Positions 27,178 to 38,281 of a stretch of DNA of 64,000 nt are shown here, piece after piece. The notes beneath the pieces are model-generated. The model ran no database searches. It saw nothing but the letters and a program-made list of their open reading frames with translations, and had not been told where the DNA came from. The position numbers and the translations under genes are program-made. Origin of the DNA: Myxococcus hansupus (GTDB lineage Bacteria; Myxococcota; Myxococcia; Myxococcales; Myxococcaceae); NCBI RefSeq assembly GCF_000280925.3, contig NZ_CP012109.1:4794501-4858500 (forward strand). The letters run 5' to 3'. Each line of letters starts with the position of its first letter. Position 1 is the stretch's first letter.

Positions 27178-28287
27178 ATGGAGGAGGACCGACCGCGCGC
27201 CACCATCCTCAACGTCAACGACACCCCGTCCGTCCTCTACCTCACGGGGCGCATCCTCACGAATGCGGGCTACCACGTCGTGGAGGCCTCCAGCGGCAAG
27301 GAGGCGCTCCGGCTGGCGACGGGCCGGCCGGACATGGTGCTCCTCGACGTCCACATGCCGGACATCGACGGGTACGAGGTCTGCCGGAGGCTGCGTGACC
27401 AGGAGGAAACGCGCGACCTGCTGATTGCCCACCTGTCCGCTGTCTCCGTGCGCAGGGAGGACCGGCTCCGGGGCCTGGCCCAGGGAGCGGACGCCTACTG
27501 GACGACTCCCCTGGAGGATGACGAGCTGCTCGCCAACATCGAGGCGCTCCTGCGCCTCCAGGCGCGCACCCAGTCAGCGGTCAGCGCCCGGGACGAGTTC
27601 CTCTCCATCGCCGCGCACGAGCTGCGGACGCCGATTACGGCGCTGCGGCTCAACCTGGAGCGGCTGGTCCACCACCTCTCGCGGGCCCCCGGCGACCTGA
27701 TTGCGCGTGGCACCGTCGAGGCGAGCACCACGCCCGCGCTGCGGCAACTGGTGCGCCTGCAGCAACTGCTGGACACGCTGCTGGACATCTCGCGCGTGGG
27801 CAGCCGGAAGCTGCGGCTCCACATCGAGATGTTCGACCTGTCGGAGGCCGCGCGCGACATGGCCCAGCGGTTGGCCATGCCAGCCCGGGCGGCCGGTGTC
27901 ACCCTGAGCCTGACGCTGCCCGAGCGCCCCACCCTGATCCTGGGTGACAGGCTCCGCCTGGAGCAGGTCATCAGCAACCTGCTCACCAATGCCTTCCGCT
28001 ACGGCGACGCCAAGCCCGTCCTGCTCGAGGTGGAGGCACAGGCGGAGGTGCTGACGCTGAGCGTGCGGGACCAGGGGGTCGGCATCGCGAAGGAAGACCA
28101 GACGCGCATCTTCAATCGCTTCGAGCGCGCGGCGGCGGCCAGCGGCACGGATGGACTGGGCCTGGGCCTCTTCATCGCCCGCGAAATCGTCTCCGCGCAC
28201 GGAGGCACCCTCACCGTTGAAAGCGAGCCGGGACACGGCTCGAGATTTCTCGTCACGCTGCCCCGTCACCGGACGGAAGCGTACTGA
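27178..28287 (+). CDS. receiver-histidine kinase hybrid with atypical receiver
   Basis: A 369-aa cytoplasmic kinase. The N-terminal receiver (about 8-125) has the phospho-acceptor D57 (LLDVHMPDIDG) but carries WTTP where active receivers have a Lys before Pro, and only one of the usual two acidic residues in NVND, so it may be a pseudo-receiver. The HisKA H147 lies in SIAAHELRTP. The ATPase part has an N box (ISNLLTNAFRYG), G1 (DQGVGIAKED) and G2 (GLGLGLFIA). It begins an operon with a KaiC-like ATPase and a receiver. ATG 27178 was preferred; 27148 is possible. Confidence 0.88.
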   Translation: MEEDRPRATILNVNDTPSVLYLTGRILTNAGYHVVEASSGKEALRLATGRPDMVLLDVHMPDIDGYEVCRRLRDQEETRDLLIAHLSAVSVRREDRLRGLAQGADAYWTTPLEDDELLANIEALLRLQARTQSAVSARDEFLSIAAHELRTPITALRLNLERLVHHLSRAPGDLIARGTVEASTTPALRQLVRLQQLLDTLLDISRVGSRKLRLHIEMFDLSEAARDMAQRLAMPARAAGVTLSLTLPERPTLILGDRLRLEQVISNLLTNAFRYGDAKPVLLEVEAQAEVLTLSVRDQGVGIAKEDQTRIFNRFERAAAASGTDGLGLGLFIAREIVSAHGGTLTVESEPGHGSRFLVTLPRHRTEAY

Positions 28288-28305
28288 CCGAAAGGAAGGC
28301 GTGTC

Positions 28306-29889
28306 GTGTCGTCAGGACAAGAAGGAGACAGCGGGCGAAAAGGGAAGCAGCCACGGCTCGAGACGGGCGTGCCCCGGCTGGACTTCATCACCAAGGGGGG
28401 ACTCATCCAGGGTGCGTCCTACGCGCTGCTGGGGCCTCCGGGGTCGGGGAAGACCGTGCTGGCGCACCAGATTGCCTTCTGGCACGTCCAACATGGCGGC
28501 AAGGCCCTCTACGTGACGCTGCTCACCGAGTCCCATGCGCGCATGCTCGCGAACCTGGAGGTCATGGCGTTCTTCGACGCGAGCGTCATCCCCGACAAGC
28601 TCCACTACATCAGCGGCTACCGCCAATTGGAGACGGAGGGGCTCAAGGGCCTGCTGGAGATGATTCGGCGCGCGGCCCGGCAGCATCAGGCCACGCTGCT
28701 CGTCATGGATGGCATGGACGCGGCGAAGGAGTTCGCCCGCGGGGACCTGACCTACAAGCGGTTCCTCCAGGAGCTCCAGACCTTCGTCAGCATCATTGGC
28801 TGCACGACGCTGCTGCTGTCGCCCCATTACACGGGGGACATGCCGCCCGAGACCACGGCGGTGGATGGCGTCTTCGAGCTCTCTCTCTGGCTTTCGGGCC
28901 CGCGGGCCGTCCGGGAGCTGGTCGCGCTCAAATTCCGGGGCAGTGATTCGCTGCTCGGCAAACACGAGCTCGAAATCTCCGACCAGGGCATCATCGTCCA
29001 CCCGCGCACCGAGGTGCAGTTCTCCGCGCCCCAGGAACGCAGCGAGGGGCCCCGCATCCGGATGGCCTTTGGCGTCCCCCGTCTGGATGAGTCACTCCAC
29101 GGCGGGTTGCTGTCGGGGTCCACCACCCTGCTCCTGGGAGCGCCCGGCACGGGCAAGACGCTGCTGGGACTGCGGTTCCTCCTCGAGGGCGCCAGGCAAG
29201 GGCAGCCGGGTGTCTACTTCGGCTTCTACGAGACGTCCCAACGCCTCATGGAGAAGGCCGAGGGCGTGGGGATGGGCGACTTCAAGAAGTACGTGGACGA
29301 GGGGCTCATCGAAATCCAGTGGCAGCCGCCCCTGGAGCACAACCTGGACGCGTTGGCCGAGCGGCTCCTGGAGCGCATTCACGAACGGAACGTGAAGCGG
29401 ATGCGCCTCTTCGTCGACAGCATCGCGGGGTTCCGCTCGGCGACCGTCTACCCGGAGCGGATGAGCCGCTTCTTCTCCGCCCTGTCCCACCAACTTCGGA
29501 TGATGGACGTCACCACGCTCTACTCCGAGGAGACCGCGCTGTTCTCTCCGGACGTGGACGCGCCCCAACCGGACGCCACCGCGTACGTGGAGAACGTCAT
29601 CCTGCTGCGCTACGTGGAGCTGCGCTCACAGCTCTACCGGCTGCTCTCCATCATGAAGATGCGCGAGAGCCAGTACGACAGCGGCATCCGCGAGTTCTCC
29701 ATCACCAACGAAGGCATCACCGTCGCGGAGACCTTCGAAAGCGCCGAAGCCGTCCTCACGGGCCACGCCATCCTCGCGGGGACGCCGAACAAGTCCCGGC
29801 GCAAGCCTCCCATGGGCGCGAAGTCCGCCAAGAAGAAGAAGGCGGCGGCGGCGGCGAAGCGCAAGCCCGTCCAGCGGAGGCGCTCATGA
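28306..29889 (+). CDS. KaiC-like double RecA-fold ATPase
   Basis: A 527-aa protein with two KaiC/RadA-type ATPase modules. Walker A sequences are GPPGSGKT (about 43-50) and GAPGTGKT (about 278-285). The first module is preceded by TGVPRLDFITKGGL and the second by FGVPRLDESLHGGL, the usual KaiC signature. The tail is strongly Lys/Arg-rich (KSAKKKKAAAAAKRKP). Starts at GTG with AAGGAAGG upstream. Such proteins signal to two-component partners; no KaiA or KaiB is here, so a circadian clock is not implied. It overlaps the next gene by 4 nt. Confidence 0.9.
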   Translation: MSSGQEGDSGRKGKQPRLETGVPRLDFITKGGLIQGASYALLGPPGSGKTVLAHQIAFWHVQHGGKALYVTLLTESHARMLANLEVMAFFDASVIPDKLHYISGYRQLETEGLKGLLEMIRRAARQHQATLLVMDGMDAAKEFARGDLTYKRFLQELQTFVSIIGCTTLLLSPHYTGDMPPETTAVDGVFELSLWLSGPRAVRELVALKFRGSDSLLGKHELEISDQGIIVHPRTEVQFSAPQERSEGPRIRMAFGVPRLDESLHGGLLSGSTTLLLGAPGTGKTLLGLRFLLEGARQGQPGVYFGFYETSQRLMEKAEGVGMGDFKKYVDEGLIEIQWQPPLEHNLDALAERLLERIHERNVKRMRLFVDSIAGFRSATVYPERMSRFFSALSHQLRMMDVTTLYSEETALFSPDVDAPQPDATAYVENVILLRYVELRSQLYRLLSIMKMRESQYDSGIREFSITNEGITVAETFESAEAVLTGHAILAGTPNKSRRKPPMGAKSAKKKKAAAAAKRKPVQRRRS

Positions 29890-30248
29890 AGACCGTACTG
29901 GTCGTCGACGACGAGACGGACATCGCGGAAGCCGTGAAGTCCATCCTCGAGGACGAAGGCTACAAGGTCGTCACGTGCACCAACGGACGTGAAGCCCTGG
30001 CCTGTCTGGAAGAGACGCGCCCGGACCTGGCCATCATCGACGTCATGATGCCGGTGATGAATGGCTTCGAGACCATTCAGGCCATCCGCCACACGGAGGC
30101 TTTCGCGACGCTGCCGGTGCTCATCATGAGCGCCATCGACCCTTCCGTCCGGCCACACGCCTATGACTGGGCGGGGTTTCTCAAGAAGCCCTTCTCGCTC
30201 GACAACCTGCTGACGCAGGTCCACAAGCTGGCGCCGCTGGCGGCGTGA
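29886..30248 (+). CDS. single-domain response regulator
   Basis: A 120-aa stand-alone receiver with all key residues: acidic D8-D9, phospho-acceptor D52 (IDVMMPVMNG), a switch Ser in IMSAID and Lys in FLKKPF. No output domain. It starts 4 nt before the end of the KaiC-like gene, with GGAGG ahead. It probably passes phosphate or a conformational signal between the kinase and KaiC-like protein encoded just upstream. Confidence 0.92.
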   Translation: MKTVLVVDDETDIAEAVKSILEDEGYKVVTCTNGREALACLEETRPDLAIIDVMMPVMNGFETIQAIRHTEAFATLPVLIMSAIDPSVRPHAYDWAGFLKKPFSLDNLLTQVHKLAPLAA

Positions 30249-30295
30249 GCCCTTTCGGCGGGACTGGAGCGTTCCCACTCCGGGCGCTACGCTCG

Positions 30296-30324
30296 GGACT
30301 TCCGGCCTTCCCGGCCGGAAGTCC
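30296..30324 (+). terminator. hairpin after the kinase / KaiC-like / receiver operon
   Basis: A 12-bp perfect stem GGACTTCCGGCC (30296-30307) with GGCCGGAAGTCC (30313-30324) and a 5-nt loop. No T-run, but it lies between the operon end and the next start. Confidence 0.6.
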
Positions 30325-30347
30325 TCGCCAGGAGCGCGCGCCCCGCC

Positions 30348-31091
30348 ATGAACCCGTTCCCCCTCTTGCTGTGCGTGCTGCTCGCCGTACCCGCTGCGCA
30401 CGCCGCGGACCGGGTCGCGACCGCGCGCAAGGCTCGGGCGAAGCAGGTCGCCGCGCTCTTCCAGGACGCGGGCGTGACCTGGCCGCCAGAGCGGCTCTAC
30501 CTGCGCGCCTTCAAACACGAGCGGGAGTTGGAGGTCTGGGCAGGCTCACGGACCGGGGCCCTGGTGAAGGTGAAGATGTACCCGTTCTGCGCCGCCTCCG
30601 GCGAGCTGGGGCCCAAGCGCCGCCAGGGCGACCTCCAGGTCCCCGAGGGCTTCTACACCATCGACCTCTTCAACCCGGTGAGCAGCTACCACCTGTCCAT
30701 GCGCGTCAACTATCCGAACGCGGCGGACCGGTTCCATCAGGTGAAGGGCGTGCCGCTTGGTGGCGACATCTACGTGCATGGTGATTGCGTGAGCATCGGC
30801 TGCATCGCCATCAAGAACGGCCCCATCGAGGAGCTGTACCTGATGACGCTCGACACCCGCGCGAAGACGAAGCGCGACGTGCCCATCCACATCTTCCCGC
30901 GCAGGCTGGATGCCGCGGGGCTCGCGGCGCTGACGAAGTCCCTGCCCAAGACCTCGCCGCTCGTCGACTTCTGGCGGAGCCTTCAGCCGGCCTATACCCA
31001 GTTCGAGGAAACACGGCGTGTCCCCGTCACCTCGGTGGACGCGAAGACGGGCCGGTACGCGGTGAAGCCCGTGCCGACCGCGCAACGCTGA
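30348..31091 (+). CDS. periplasmic L,D-transpeptidase (YkuD/YafK-like)
   Basis: A 247-aa exported enzyme: signal peptide about 1-19 (VPAAHA-A), then a YkuD domain with the catalytic motif HGDCVSIGC (H144, C152). This class cross-links peptidoglycan or attaches proteins to it. The motif order and the GFYTIDLFNP stretch resemble the YafK branch more than Ldt cross-linkers. Next to the receiver operon but separated by a hairpin. Confidence 0.88.
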   Translation: MNPFPLLLCVLLAVPAAHAADRVATARKARAKQVAALFQDAGVTWPPERLYLRAFKHERELEVWAGSRTGALVKVKMYPFCAASGELGPKRRQGDLQVPEGFYTIDLFNPVSSYHLSMRVNYPNAADRFHQVKGVPLGGDIYVHGDCVSIGCIAIKNGPIEELYLMTLDTRAKTKRDVPIHIFPRRLDAAGLAALTKSLPKTSPLVDFWRSLQPAYTQFEETRRVPVTSVDAKTGRYAVKPVPTAQR

Positions 31092-31098
31092 CCGGGCC

Positions 31099-32481
31099 TC
31101 AGACGACCTTGCCGGGGTTGAGCAGGCCCAACGGGTCGAGCGCCGCCTTGATGGAGCGGTGCAGGTGCATGCCCCCCGCGCCGAGCTGCGCCTCCAGGAA
31201 GGGCTGCTTGAGCGCGCCGACGCCGTGCTCACCGGTGATGGTGCCGCCCAACGCCAACGCGGCCTCGACGATTTCGTCGAACGCCGCGCGGGCTCGCACC
31301 GAGGCGTGAGCGTCGTCGCGGTCGAACACGATGGTCGGGTGCATGTTGCCGTCGCCCGCGTGGCCAAAGGTGCCAATGAGGACGGCGCGCGTGGTGGCGA
31401 TGCGCTCGATGGCCGCCAGGAGTTCCGGGATGCGCGACAGCGGGACGCCCACGTCGTCGAGCAGCGTGGCCCCCTGCTTCTCCAGGGCGGGATAGGCCAG
31501 CCGACGGGCCTGCATCAGCAGTTCGCCCTCGGCCTCGTCCGTGGACTGTGTCACGAAGGTCGCGCCCGCGGCCTCGCACACAGCGGCCATGGCGGCTGTT
31601 TCCTCGGCGCCTTGCTTGCCTCCCGCGTCCGAGCGCGCCAGCAGCAGCGCGGCGGACTCCACATCCAGCCCCATGGCCGCGTGGGCCTCGACGGCACGGA
31701 CGGTGGCGCGGTCCATGAGCTCCAACAGCGACGGGCGCGTGGTGGCCATGATGTCCGTCACGGCGATGCCCGCCGACACCAACGTCGGGAACGCGGCCAG
31801 CAACGTGGTCGCCGGAGGCGGACGGGGCCGCAGCTTGAGCGTGGCCTCGGTGATGATGCCCAGCGTGCCCTCCGAGCCCACGAAGAGCCGCGTCAGCCCA
31901 TAACCCGCCGAGGTCTTCATCGTGCGGCCGCCGGTGCGGACCACCGAGCCATCCGCGAGCACGGCCTCCAGCCCCAGTACGGCGTCTCCCGTCACACCGT
32001 ATTTCACACAGCACAGGCCGCCCGCGTTGGTGGCCAGGTTGCCGCCAATGGAGGAGAACTCCCAGCTCGCCGGGTCGGGCGCGTACCAGAGCCCCTGCTC
32101 CGCCGCCGCGGACTTCACGGCCGCGTTGAGCACGCCGGGCTGGACCACCGCGAACATGCCACGCCGGTCTACTTCCAGGACGCGGTTCATCCGCATGAGC
32201 GACAGGACGATGCCGCCCTCCACCGCGTTCGCGCCACCGGACAGCCCCGAGCCCGCACCGCGTGCGACCACGGGCACCCGGAGGGCCGTGGCGACACGCA
32301 GGACCGCCTGGACTTCCGAGGTGGACGCGGGACGCACCAGGACGCCAGGCATGCCGGCCGGCGCCCACTCCGCCTGGTCCCTGCGGTGGGACTCCAGCAC
32401 ATCGGCGTCGGTGACCACCGCCTCCGGAGGCAGCACCGCCTTCAGCTCACGCCACAGCGCCTCCGTGCGCGACGTGCTCAC
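31099..32481 (-). CDS. FAD-linked oxidase (glycolate oxidase GlcD / D-lactate dehydrogenase type)
   Basis: A 460-aa flavoprotein. The PP-loop FAD domain is clear (PVVARGAGSGLSGGANAVEGG, near residue 72), with EFSSIGGNLATNAGG and VGSEGTLGIITEATLKLR following. The C-terminal FAD-oxidase domain ends TGEHGVGALK. It oxidises a 2-hydroxy acid such as D-lactate or glycolate; the exact substrate cannot be read. No GlcE/GlcF genes are adjacent, so a single-subunit enzyme is likely. Confidence 0.9.
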   Translation of the reverse strand: MSTSRTEALWRELKAVLPPEAVVTDADVLESHRRDQAEWAPAGMPGVLVRPASTSEVQAVLRVATALRVPVVARGAGSGLSGGANAVEGGIVLSLMRMNRVLEVDRRGMFAVVQPGVLNAAVKSAAAEQGLWYAPDPASWEFSSIGGNLATNAGGLCCVKYGVTGDAVLGLEAVLADGSVVRTGGRTMKTSAGYGLTRLFVGSEGTLGIITEATLKLRPRPPPATTLLAAFPTLVSAGIAVTDIMATTRPSLLELMDRATVRAVEAHAAMGLDVESAALLLARSDAGGKQGAEETAAMAAVCEAAGATFVTQSTDEAEGELLMQARRLAYPALEKQGATLLDDVGVPLSRIPELLAAIERIATTRAVLIGTFGHAGDGNMHPTIVFDRDDAHASVRARAAFDEIVEAALALGGTITGEHGVGALKQPFLEAQLGAGGMHLHRSIKAALDPLGLLNPGKVV

Positions 32482-32500
32482 GACTCACCTCGGGTGACGA

Positions 32501-33850
32501 CTACTTCGTGCCCAGCAGCGTGAACTCGACGCGGCGGTTCAGCTCGCGTCCACGGGGCAGCAGGTTCGGTGCCTTGGGCCGGGCGTCCCCCATGCCCACC
32601 GTGTCGATGCGGGAGGCGTCCAGGCCCGCGTCGACCAGGGCCTGGGCCACTGCCTGAGCGCGCGCCATGGACAGCGCCTGGAGGGTCGCGGCGGGCCGCT
32701 CCTTGTTGTCGGTGTGCCCTTCGATTCGCAGGCGCAGGTTCTCATCGCGCACGAGCATGTCCACCAGCAGGGCGAGCCCCGCCGTCGAGCCCTTGCGGGG
32801 CGCGGACTGCTTCTCCGCGAAGCGCGGCGGCCGTGGCAGCACCAGGGCCTCCTTCTTCACCTGCACCTTCTGGGACTTGCTCGCGGGTGCCTTCGCCAGC
32901 GTGAAGGCCACTGTCGGCGCCGCCTCGCGCGAGAGCTTCACCTTCCGCGTCTGCGCCAGGTACCCCTGCGAGAGGACATCCACGCGGTACTCGCCGGGCG
33001 GCAACATCACCTCCACCGGCTTGCTCGCCTTGCGGTCCACCACCACCCGGTGCGGCGCTCCCGACGCGGACTTCAGGTACACCGTCGCCGCGGCGGGACG
33101 CTTCCCCGCGAGCACCTTCAGCAGCAGCTTCGCCGGAGCCACGGGCCCCTGCTCTGGCGCCTCCACGGGCTTCGCGGCCACGGGAGGCGGGGTCACCACC
33201 ACGGGCGTGGACACCGGAGGCACCGACACCGGAGGCGGCTTCACCGGCGCCTGGGCCACCGGCGCGGGCGTGCCCGCATCCACCTTGTCGGGAATGGCCA
33301 CGTCCGCGAGCTGCGCGGTCATCTCCGCCTTCACGTCGTGGGACAGCTTCAACTTCAGGCGCGGGTCCGGCGCGGTCGGGTTGATGGCGGGCAGCACCCG
33401 CACCCGGGCGCGCAGGCCGCGCTGCACCTGCACCGTCACCGACGCCGTCAGCTTCCACAGGAAGCCGCTCTCCTCGCTGAAGAGGTTCCAGGATTCGTTC
33501 GCGTAGGTGACGTGCGAGACGAGCGTGTAGGAGCCCTCCTCCACCGTGAGCACGGCGAGCCGGTGCAGCCCGGGGCCGTTGAGCTTGTCGAGCCCGGGGA
33601 TGGCCAGCGGCTGGTTGTTCACCAGGAAGTCCGCCTCCACCAGCTTGTAGCCCTTGGACGTGCCCGCGCCCGGGAGTCCCTCGAACGAGATGATGATCTC
33701 CGGAGGCGGCGTCTGGACCATCTCCTGGAGTTGCCGGTCCAGGTCCTCGCGCGCCCGTTGCTCCACGGCGGACGGCTCCGCGGCGCGCGCGGTGGCGGCG
33801 AGCAAACCCAGGAGGACGAGAACGGGAACTTGAGCGGAGATGGAAGCCAC
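32501..33850 (-). CDS. OmpA-family protein with PEGA-like segment
   Basis: A 449-aa exported protein. Signal peptide about 1-23 (ATARA-AEPS). An unrecognised beta domain (about 45-190) is followed by a Pro/Val-rich linker, a PEGA-like strand repeat ([17 protein letters not shown]) and a C-terminal OmpA peptidoglycan-binding domain ([24 protein letters not shown]... then [11 protein letters not shown]). It probably anchors the outer envelope to the cell wall. Co-directional with the FAD oxidase gene (20 nt apart) but unrelated in function. Confidence 0.85.
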   Translation of the reverse strand: MASISAQVPVLVLLGLLAATARAAEPSAVEQRAREDLDRQLQEMVQTPPPEIIISFEGLPGAGTSKGYKLVEADFLVNNQPLAIPGLDKLNGPGLHRLAVLTVEEGSYTLVSHVTYANESWNLFSEESGFLWKLTASVTVQVQRGLRARVRVLPAINPTAPDPRLKLKLSHDVKAEMTAQLADVAIPDKVDAGTPAPVAQAPVKPPPVSVPPVSTPVVVTPPPVAAKPVEAPEQGPVAPAKLLLKVLAGKRPAAATVYLKSASGAPHRVVVDRKASKPVEVMLPPGEYRVDVLSQGYLAQTRKVKLSREAAPTVAFTLAKAPASKSQKVQVKKEALVLPRPPRFAEKQSAPRKGSTAGLALLVDMLVRDENLRLRIEGHTDNKERPAATLQALSMARAQAVAQALVDAGLDASRIDTVGMGDARPKAPNLLPRGRELNRRVEFTLLGTK

Positions 33851-34076
33851 GGGGGCTCACAGCATCGCACAACCCGGGGCCGCCGCGAGTTGTCCGCCAC
33901 CCAGGCTGACAACCAGACGACCCTCCGTGAACTCCCTTCCCCGCCCCGTGTATCAGGCTGATTCAGGAGTGAATGGACTTGTAGCTCCCATGCGGAGAGG
34001 TTTTCCCCTGAAAGCCCCTGCCCGGAGCCTCCGCTGCGTTCCGGCTACCCACGAGGGCCGCATCAGCGCTACGCCT

Positions 34077-35720
<1,644 letters not shown>

Positions 35721-35747
35721 GGCCCGCGGAGCACTCCGCCCGGTGGC

Positions 35748-35963
35748 TCACACCCCGGGCGGCGTGGTGCCCTTGGGTGCCGAAGCGGAGCGCTTGGGGA
35801 TGATGGAGCGGCGTGGCCCCTTGAGGGCCACGCCCAGCAGCATGGTGGCGGGCAGCAGCATCCCCAGCCCCTGGCCGAAGTTGTCGGGGGGCTTCACGAT
35901 GGCCCCCAACACCAGCACGGAGAACAGCAGGCCACAGACGAGCCGGAGGATGAGCGAATTCAC
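35748..35963 (-). CDS. small membrane protein
   Basis: A 71-aa ORF with two hydrophobic helices (about 3-22 and 32-47) and a basic C-terminus. Starts at a GTG with GGAGGT immediately upstream, which is closer than ideal. Function unknown; convergent with fumarase. Could be a non-coding artefact, but the hydrophobic pattern is convincing. Confidence 0.5.
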   Translation of the reverse strand: MNSLILRLVCGLLFSVLVLGAIVKPPDNFGQGLGMLLPATMLLGVALKGPRRSIIPKRSASAPKGTTPPGV

Positions 35964-36016
35964 ACCTCCAGCCTAAACAGTCCGTGGCCGCTGTCCACCG
36001 GCCCCCTACCGCGGGA

Positions 36017-38125
36017 CTACCAGATCTTGACGCGCTGCTCGGCCGGCAGCCAGTTGCCGTCACCCTGCTTCACGCCGAACGCCTCGTAGAACTCCGGCAT
36101 GTTCCGCACCACGCCGTTGACGCGGTACTGCGGCGGCGAGTGGGGGTCCGTCAGCAGCATCTGCCGCATGGCATCGTCCCGGTACAGGCCGCGCCAGATC
36201 TGCCCCCAGCCCAGGAAGAAGCGCTGGTCGCCCGTGAAGCCGTCGATGACGGCGGGCGTCTGGCCCTGGGTGGACAGCTTGTAGGCCTGGTAGGCCACGG
36301 TGAGGCCGCTCAGGTCGCCAATGTTCTCGCCCAGCGTGAGCTTGCCGTTGACCTTCATGGCCTCCAGCGGGCTGAAGCCGTTGTACTGCTCCACCAGCAT
36401 GTTGGTGCGCTGCTCGAAGCCCGTCTTGTCGTCGGGCGTCCACCAGTCGCGCAGGTTGCCGTCGCCGTCGGAGCGACTGCCCTGGTCGTCGAAGCCGTGG
36501 CTGAACTCGTGGCCGATGACGCCGCCGATGGCGCCGTAGTTCGTCGCGTCGTCCGCCTCCGGGTTGAAGAACGGCGGCTGCAGGATGGCGGCCGGGAAGA
36601 CAATCTCGTTCATCGTGGAGCTGTAGTAGGCGTTCACCGTCTGCGGCGTCATGCCCCACTCCTCGCGGTCAATGGGCTTGCCCAGCTTGCCCATGGCGCG
36701 GCGGTGCTCGAACAGCTCGCCCCGGCGGACGTTGCCCACCAGGTCACCGGCGACGACGTCCAGCGTCGAGTAGTCCCGCCACTTGTCCGGGTAGCCAATC
36801 TTCACGCCGAACTTCTCCAGCTTGGCCTGGGCCTGCGCCTTGGTGGCGGGGCTCATCCAGGTCAACCCGTCAATGCCCTTGCGGAAGGCCTCGCGCAGGT
36901 TGGACACCAGCTCCTGCATGCGCTTCTTGGAGTCGGGGCTGAAGTGGCGCTCCACGTAGAGCTGGCCCACGGCCTCGCCGACGACTTCGTTCACCTGGGC
37001 CACGCCGCGCTTCCAACGCGGACGGTTCTCCTCCATGCCCTGGAGCGTCTTGCCGCGGAACTCGAAGTGCGCCTGCTCGAAGGCGTTGCTGAGCAGCGGC
37101 GCGCGGGTGTCCAGCACCTTGAAGGACAGGTACTGCTTGAGCACCGGCAGCGGCGTCGACTTCAGCAGGCCCGCCAGCGCCTCGAAGTAGTCCGGCTGAC
37201 GGACGATGACCGCGGGCGTGGCCTCGGCGCCCGACGCCTTGAGGAAGCGGGCCCACGAGAAGCCCGGCGTCAGCGCGTCCAGCTCCGCGACGCTCTTGAG
37301 GTTGTACGTCTTCTCCCGGTCGCGGTTGCGCGTGCGGTCCCACTGCTTGGCGGCCAGCGCCGTCTCGAACGCCATGATGTCCTGGGCGGCCTTCTTCGCG
37401 TTCTTCTCACCGGCCAGCGTCAGCAGCTTCTCGATGTAGGCCACGTAGGCGGCGCGGACCTCGACGAAGCGCGGCTCTTCCTTCGTGTAGTAGTCCCGGT
37501 CCGGCAGGCCCAGGCCCAACTGCGTGGCATAGACGATGTACCGCGTGGCCTGCTTCTGGTCCTGCCCCACGAAGATGCCGAAGGGCACCGGCACGCCTTC
37601 GTTCAGCAGCGCCGCGAACAGCTCCGGCAGCGCGTCCGCGCGCTTCACGGCACTCACGCGCTGCAGTTCGTCGTTCACCGGCTTCAGGCCCAGCGACTCG
37701 ATGTGCTGGGTGTCCATGAAGCTGTTGTAGAGGTCGCCCACCTTCTGCGAGGTGGAGCCCGGGTGACGCTCCTTCGCCGAGGCGGACTCCTCGATGATGG
37801 TGCGCATCGCCAGCTCGGCCTTGTCCGCCAGCTCGATGAAGGTGCCGTAGCGGGCGCGGTCCGCGGGGATGGGCGTCGTCTTCAGCCAGTTGCCGTTGAC
37901 GAAGGTGTAGAAGTCGTCCTGCGGGCGGACGGCGCGATCCAGGTTCTTCAGCTCCACGCCCAGCGAGCCCGAGGCCGCCGACGTGGCGGTCGCGGCCGGG
38001 ACGGCGGGAGGCGGCGCGTCCTCCGAGGGGGCCGGCTGCTGCGTGGTCGCACAGCCAGTGAGAAGCAGGGTGCCAAGGGCGCTGCGGGCCCAGGCGCGAG
38101 GAACGAAGATCTTCTTGGGGCTCAA
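36017..38125 (-). CDS. M13-family (PepO/neprilysin-like) lipoprotein metallopeptidase
   Basis: A 702-aa zinc endopeptidase. A short leader ends LLLTGC (lipobox), then the M13 N-terminal domain (DDFYTFVNGNWL) and the catalytic domain with HEFSH (about residue 537) and ENIGDLSGL carrying the third ligand. The end FGVKQGDGNWLPAEQRVKIW is typical of the family. A TTG start at 38125 with GGAG five nt ahead suits the signal peptide better than the open frame from 38218. It would degrade peptides in the periplasm or at the surface. Confidence 0.9.
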   Translation of the reverse strand: MSPKKIFVPRAWARSALGTLLLTGCATTQQPAPSEDAPPPAVPAATATSAASGSLGVELKNLDRAVRPQDDFYTFVNGNWLKTTPIPADRARYGTFIELADKAELAMRTIIEESASAKERHPGSTSQKVGDLYNSFMDTQHIESLGLKPVNDELQRVSAVKRADALPELFAALLNEGVPVPFGIFVGQDQKQATRYIVYATQLGLGLPDRDYYTKEEPRFVEVRAAYVAYIEKLLTLAGEKNAKKAAQDIMAFETALAAKQWDRTRNRDREKTYNLKSVAELDALTPGFSWARFLKASGAEATPAVIVRQPDYFEALAGLLKSTPLPVLKQYLSFKVLDTRAPLLSNAFEQAHFEFRGKTLQGMEENRPRWKRGVAQVNEVVGEAVGQLYVERHFSPDSKKRMQELVSNLREAFRKGIDGLTWMSPATKAQAQAKLEKFGVKIGYPDKWRDYSTLDVVAGDLVGNVRRGELFEHRRAMGKLGKPIDREEWGMTPQTVNAYYSSTMNEIVFPAAILQPPFFNPEADDATNYGAIGGVIGHEFSHGFDDQGSRSDGDGNLRDWWTPDDKTGFEQRTNMLVEQYNGFSPLEAMKVNGKLTLGENIGDLSGLTVAYQAYKLSTQGQTPAVIDGFTGDQRFFLGWGQIWRGLYRDDAMRQMLLTDPHSPPQYRVNGVVRNMPEFYEAFGVKQGDGNWLPAEQRVKIW

Positions 38126-38281
38126 TGCGGCTCCGAGAGAATGAGGGGCGGCGGATGCTGCCAGACGCGGAGGGTTGTCGTCCCTCCGGGCAGGCAGGAA
38201 AAACACCCGGCCGCTCACCCTATTCCACGGGAAGGCCCCCCGCTCGCACCTTCCGCGCGGAGGGCCCTCTCGGAGCGTGCG

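Noticed and set aside
28306..29889. Circadian clock KaiC
   Set aside because: Two ATPase modules are present but no KaiA or KaiB gene accompanies it, and the partners are two-component proteins.
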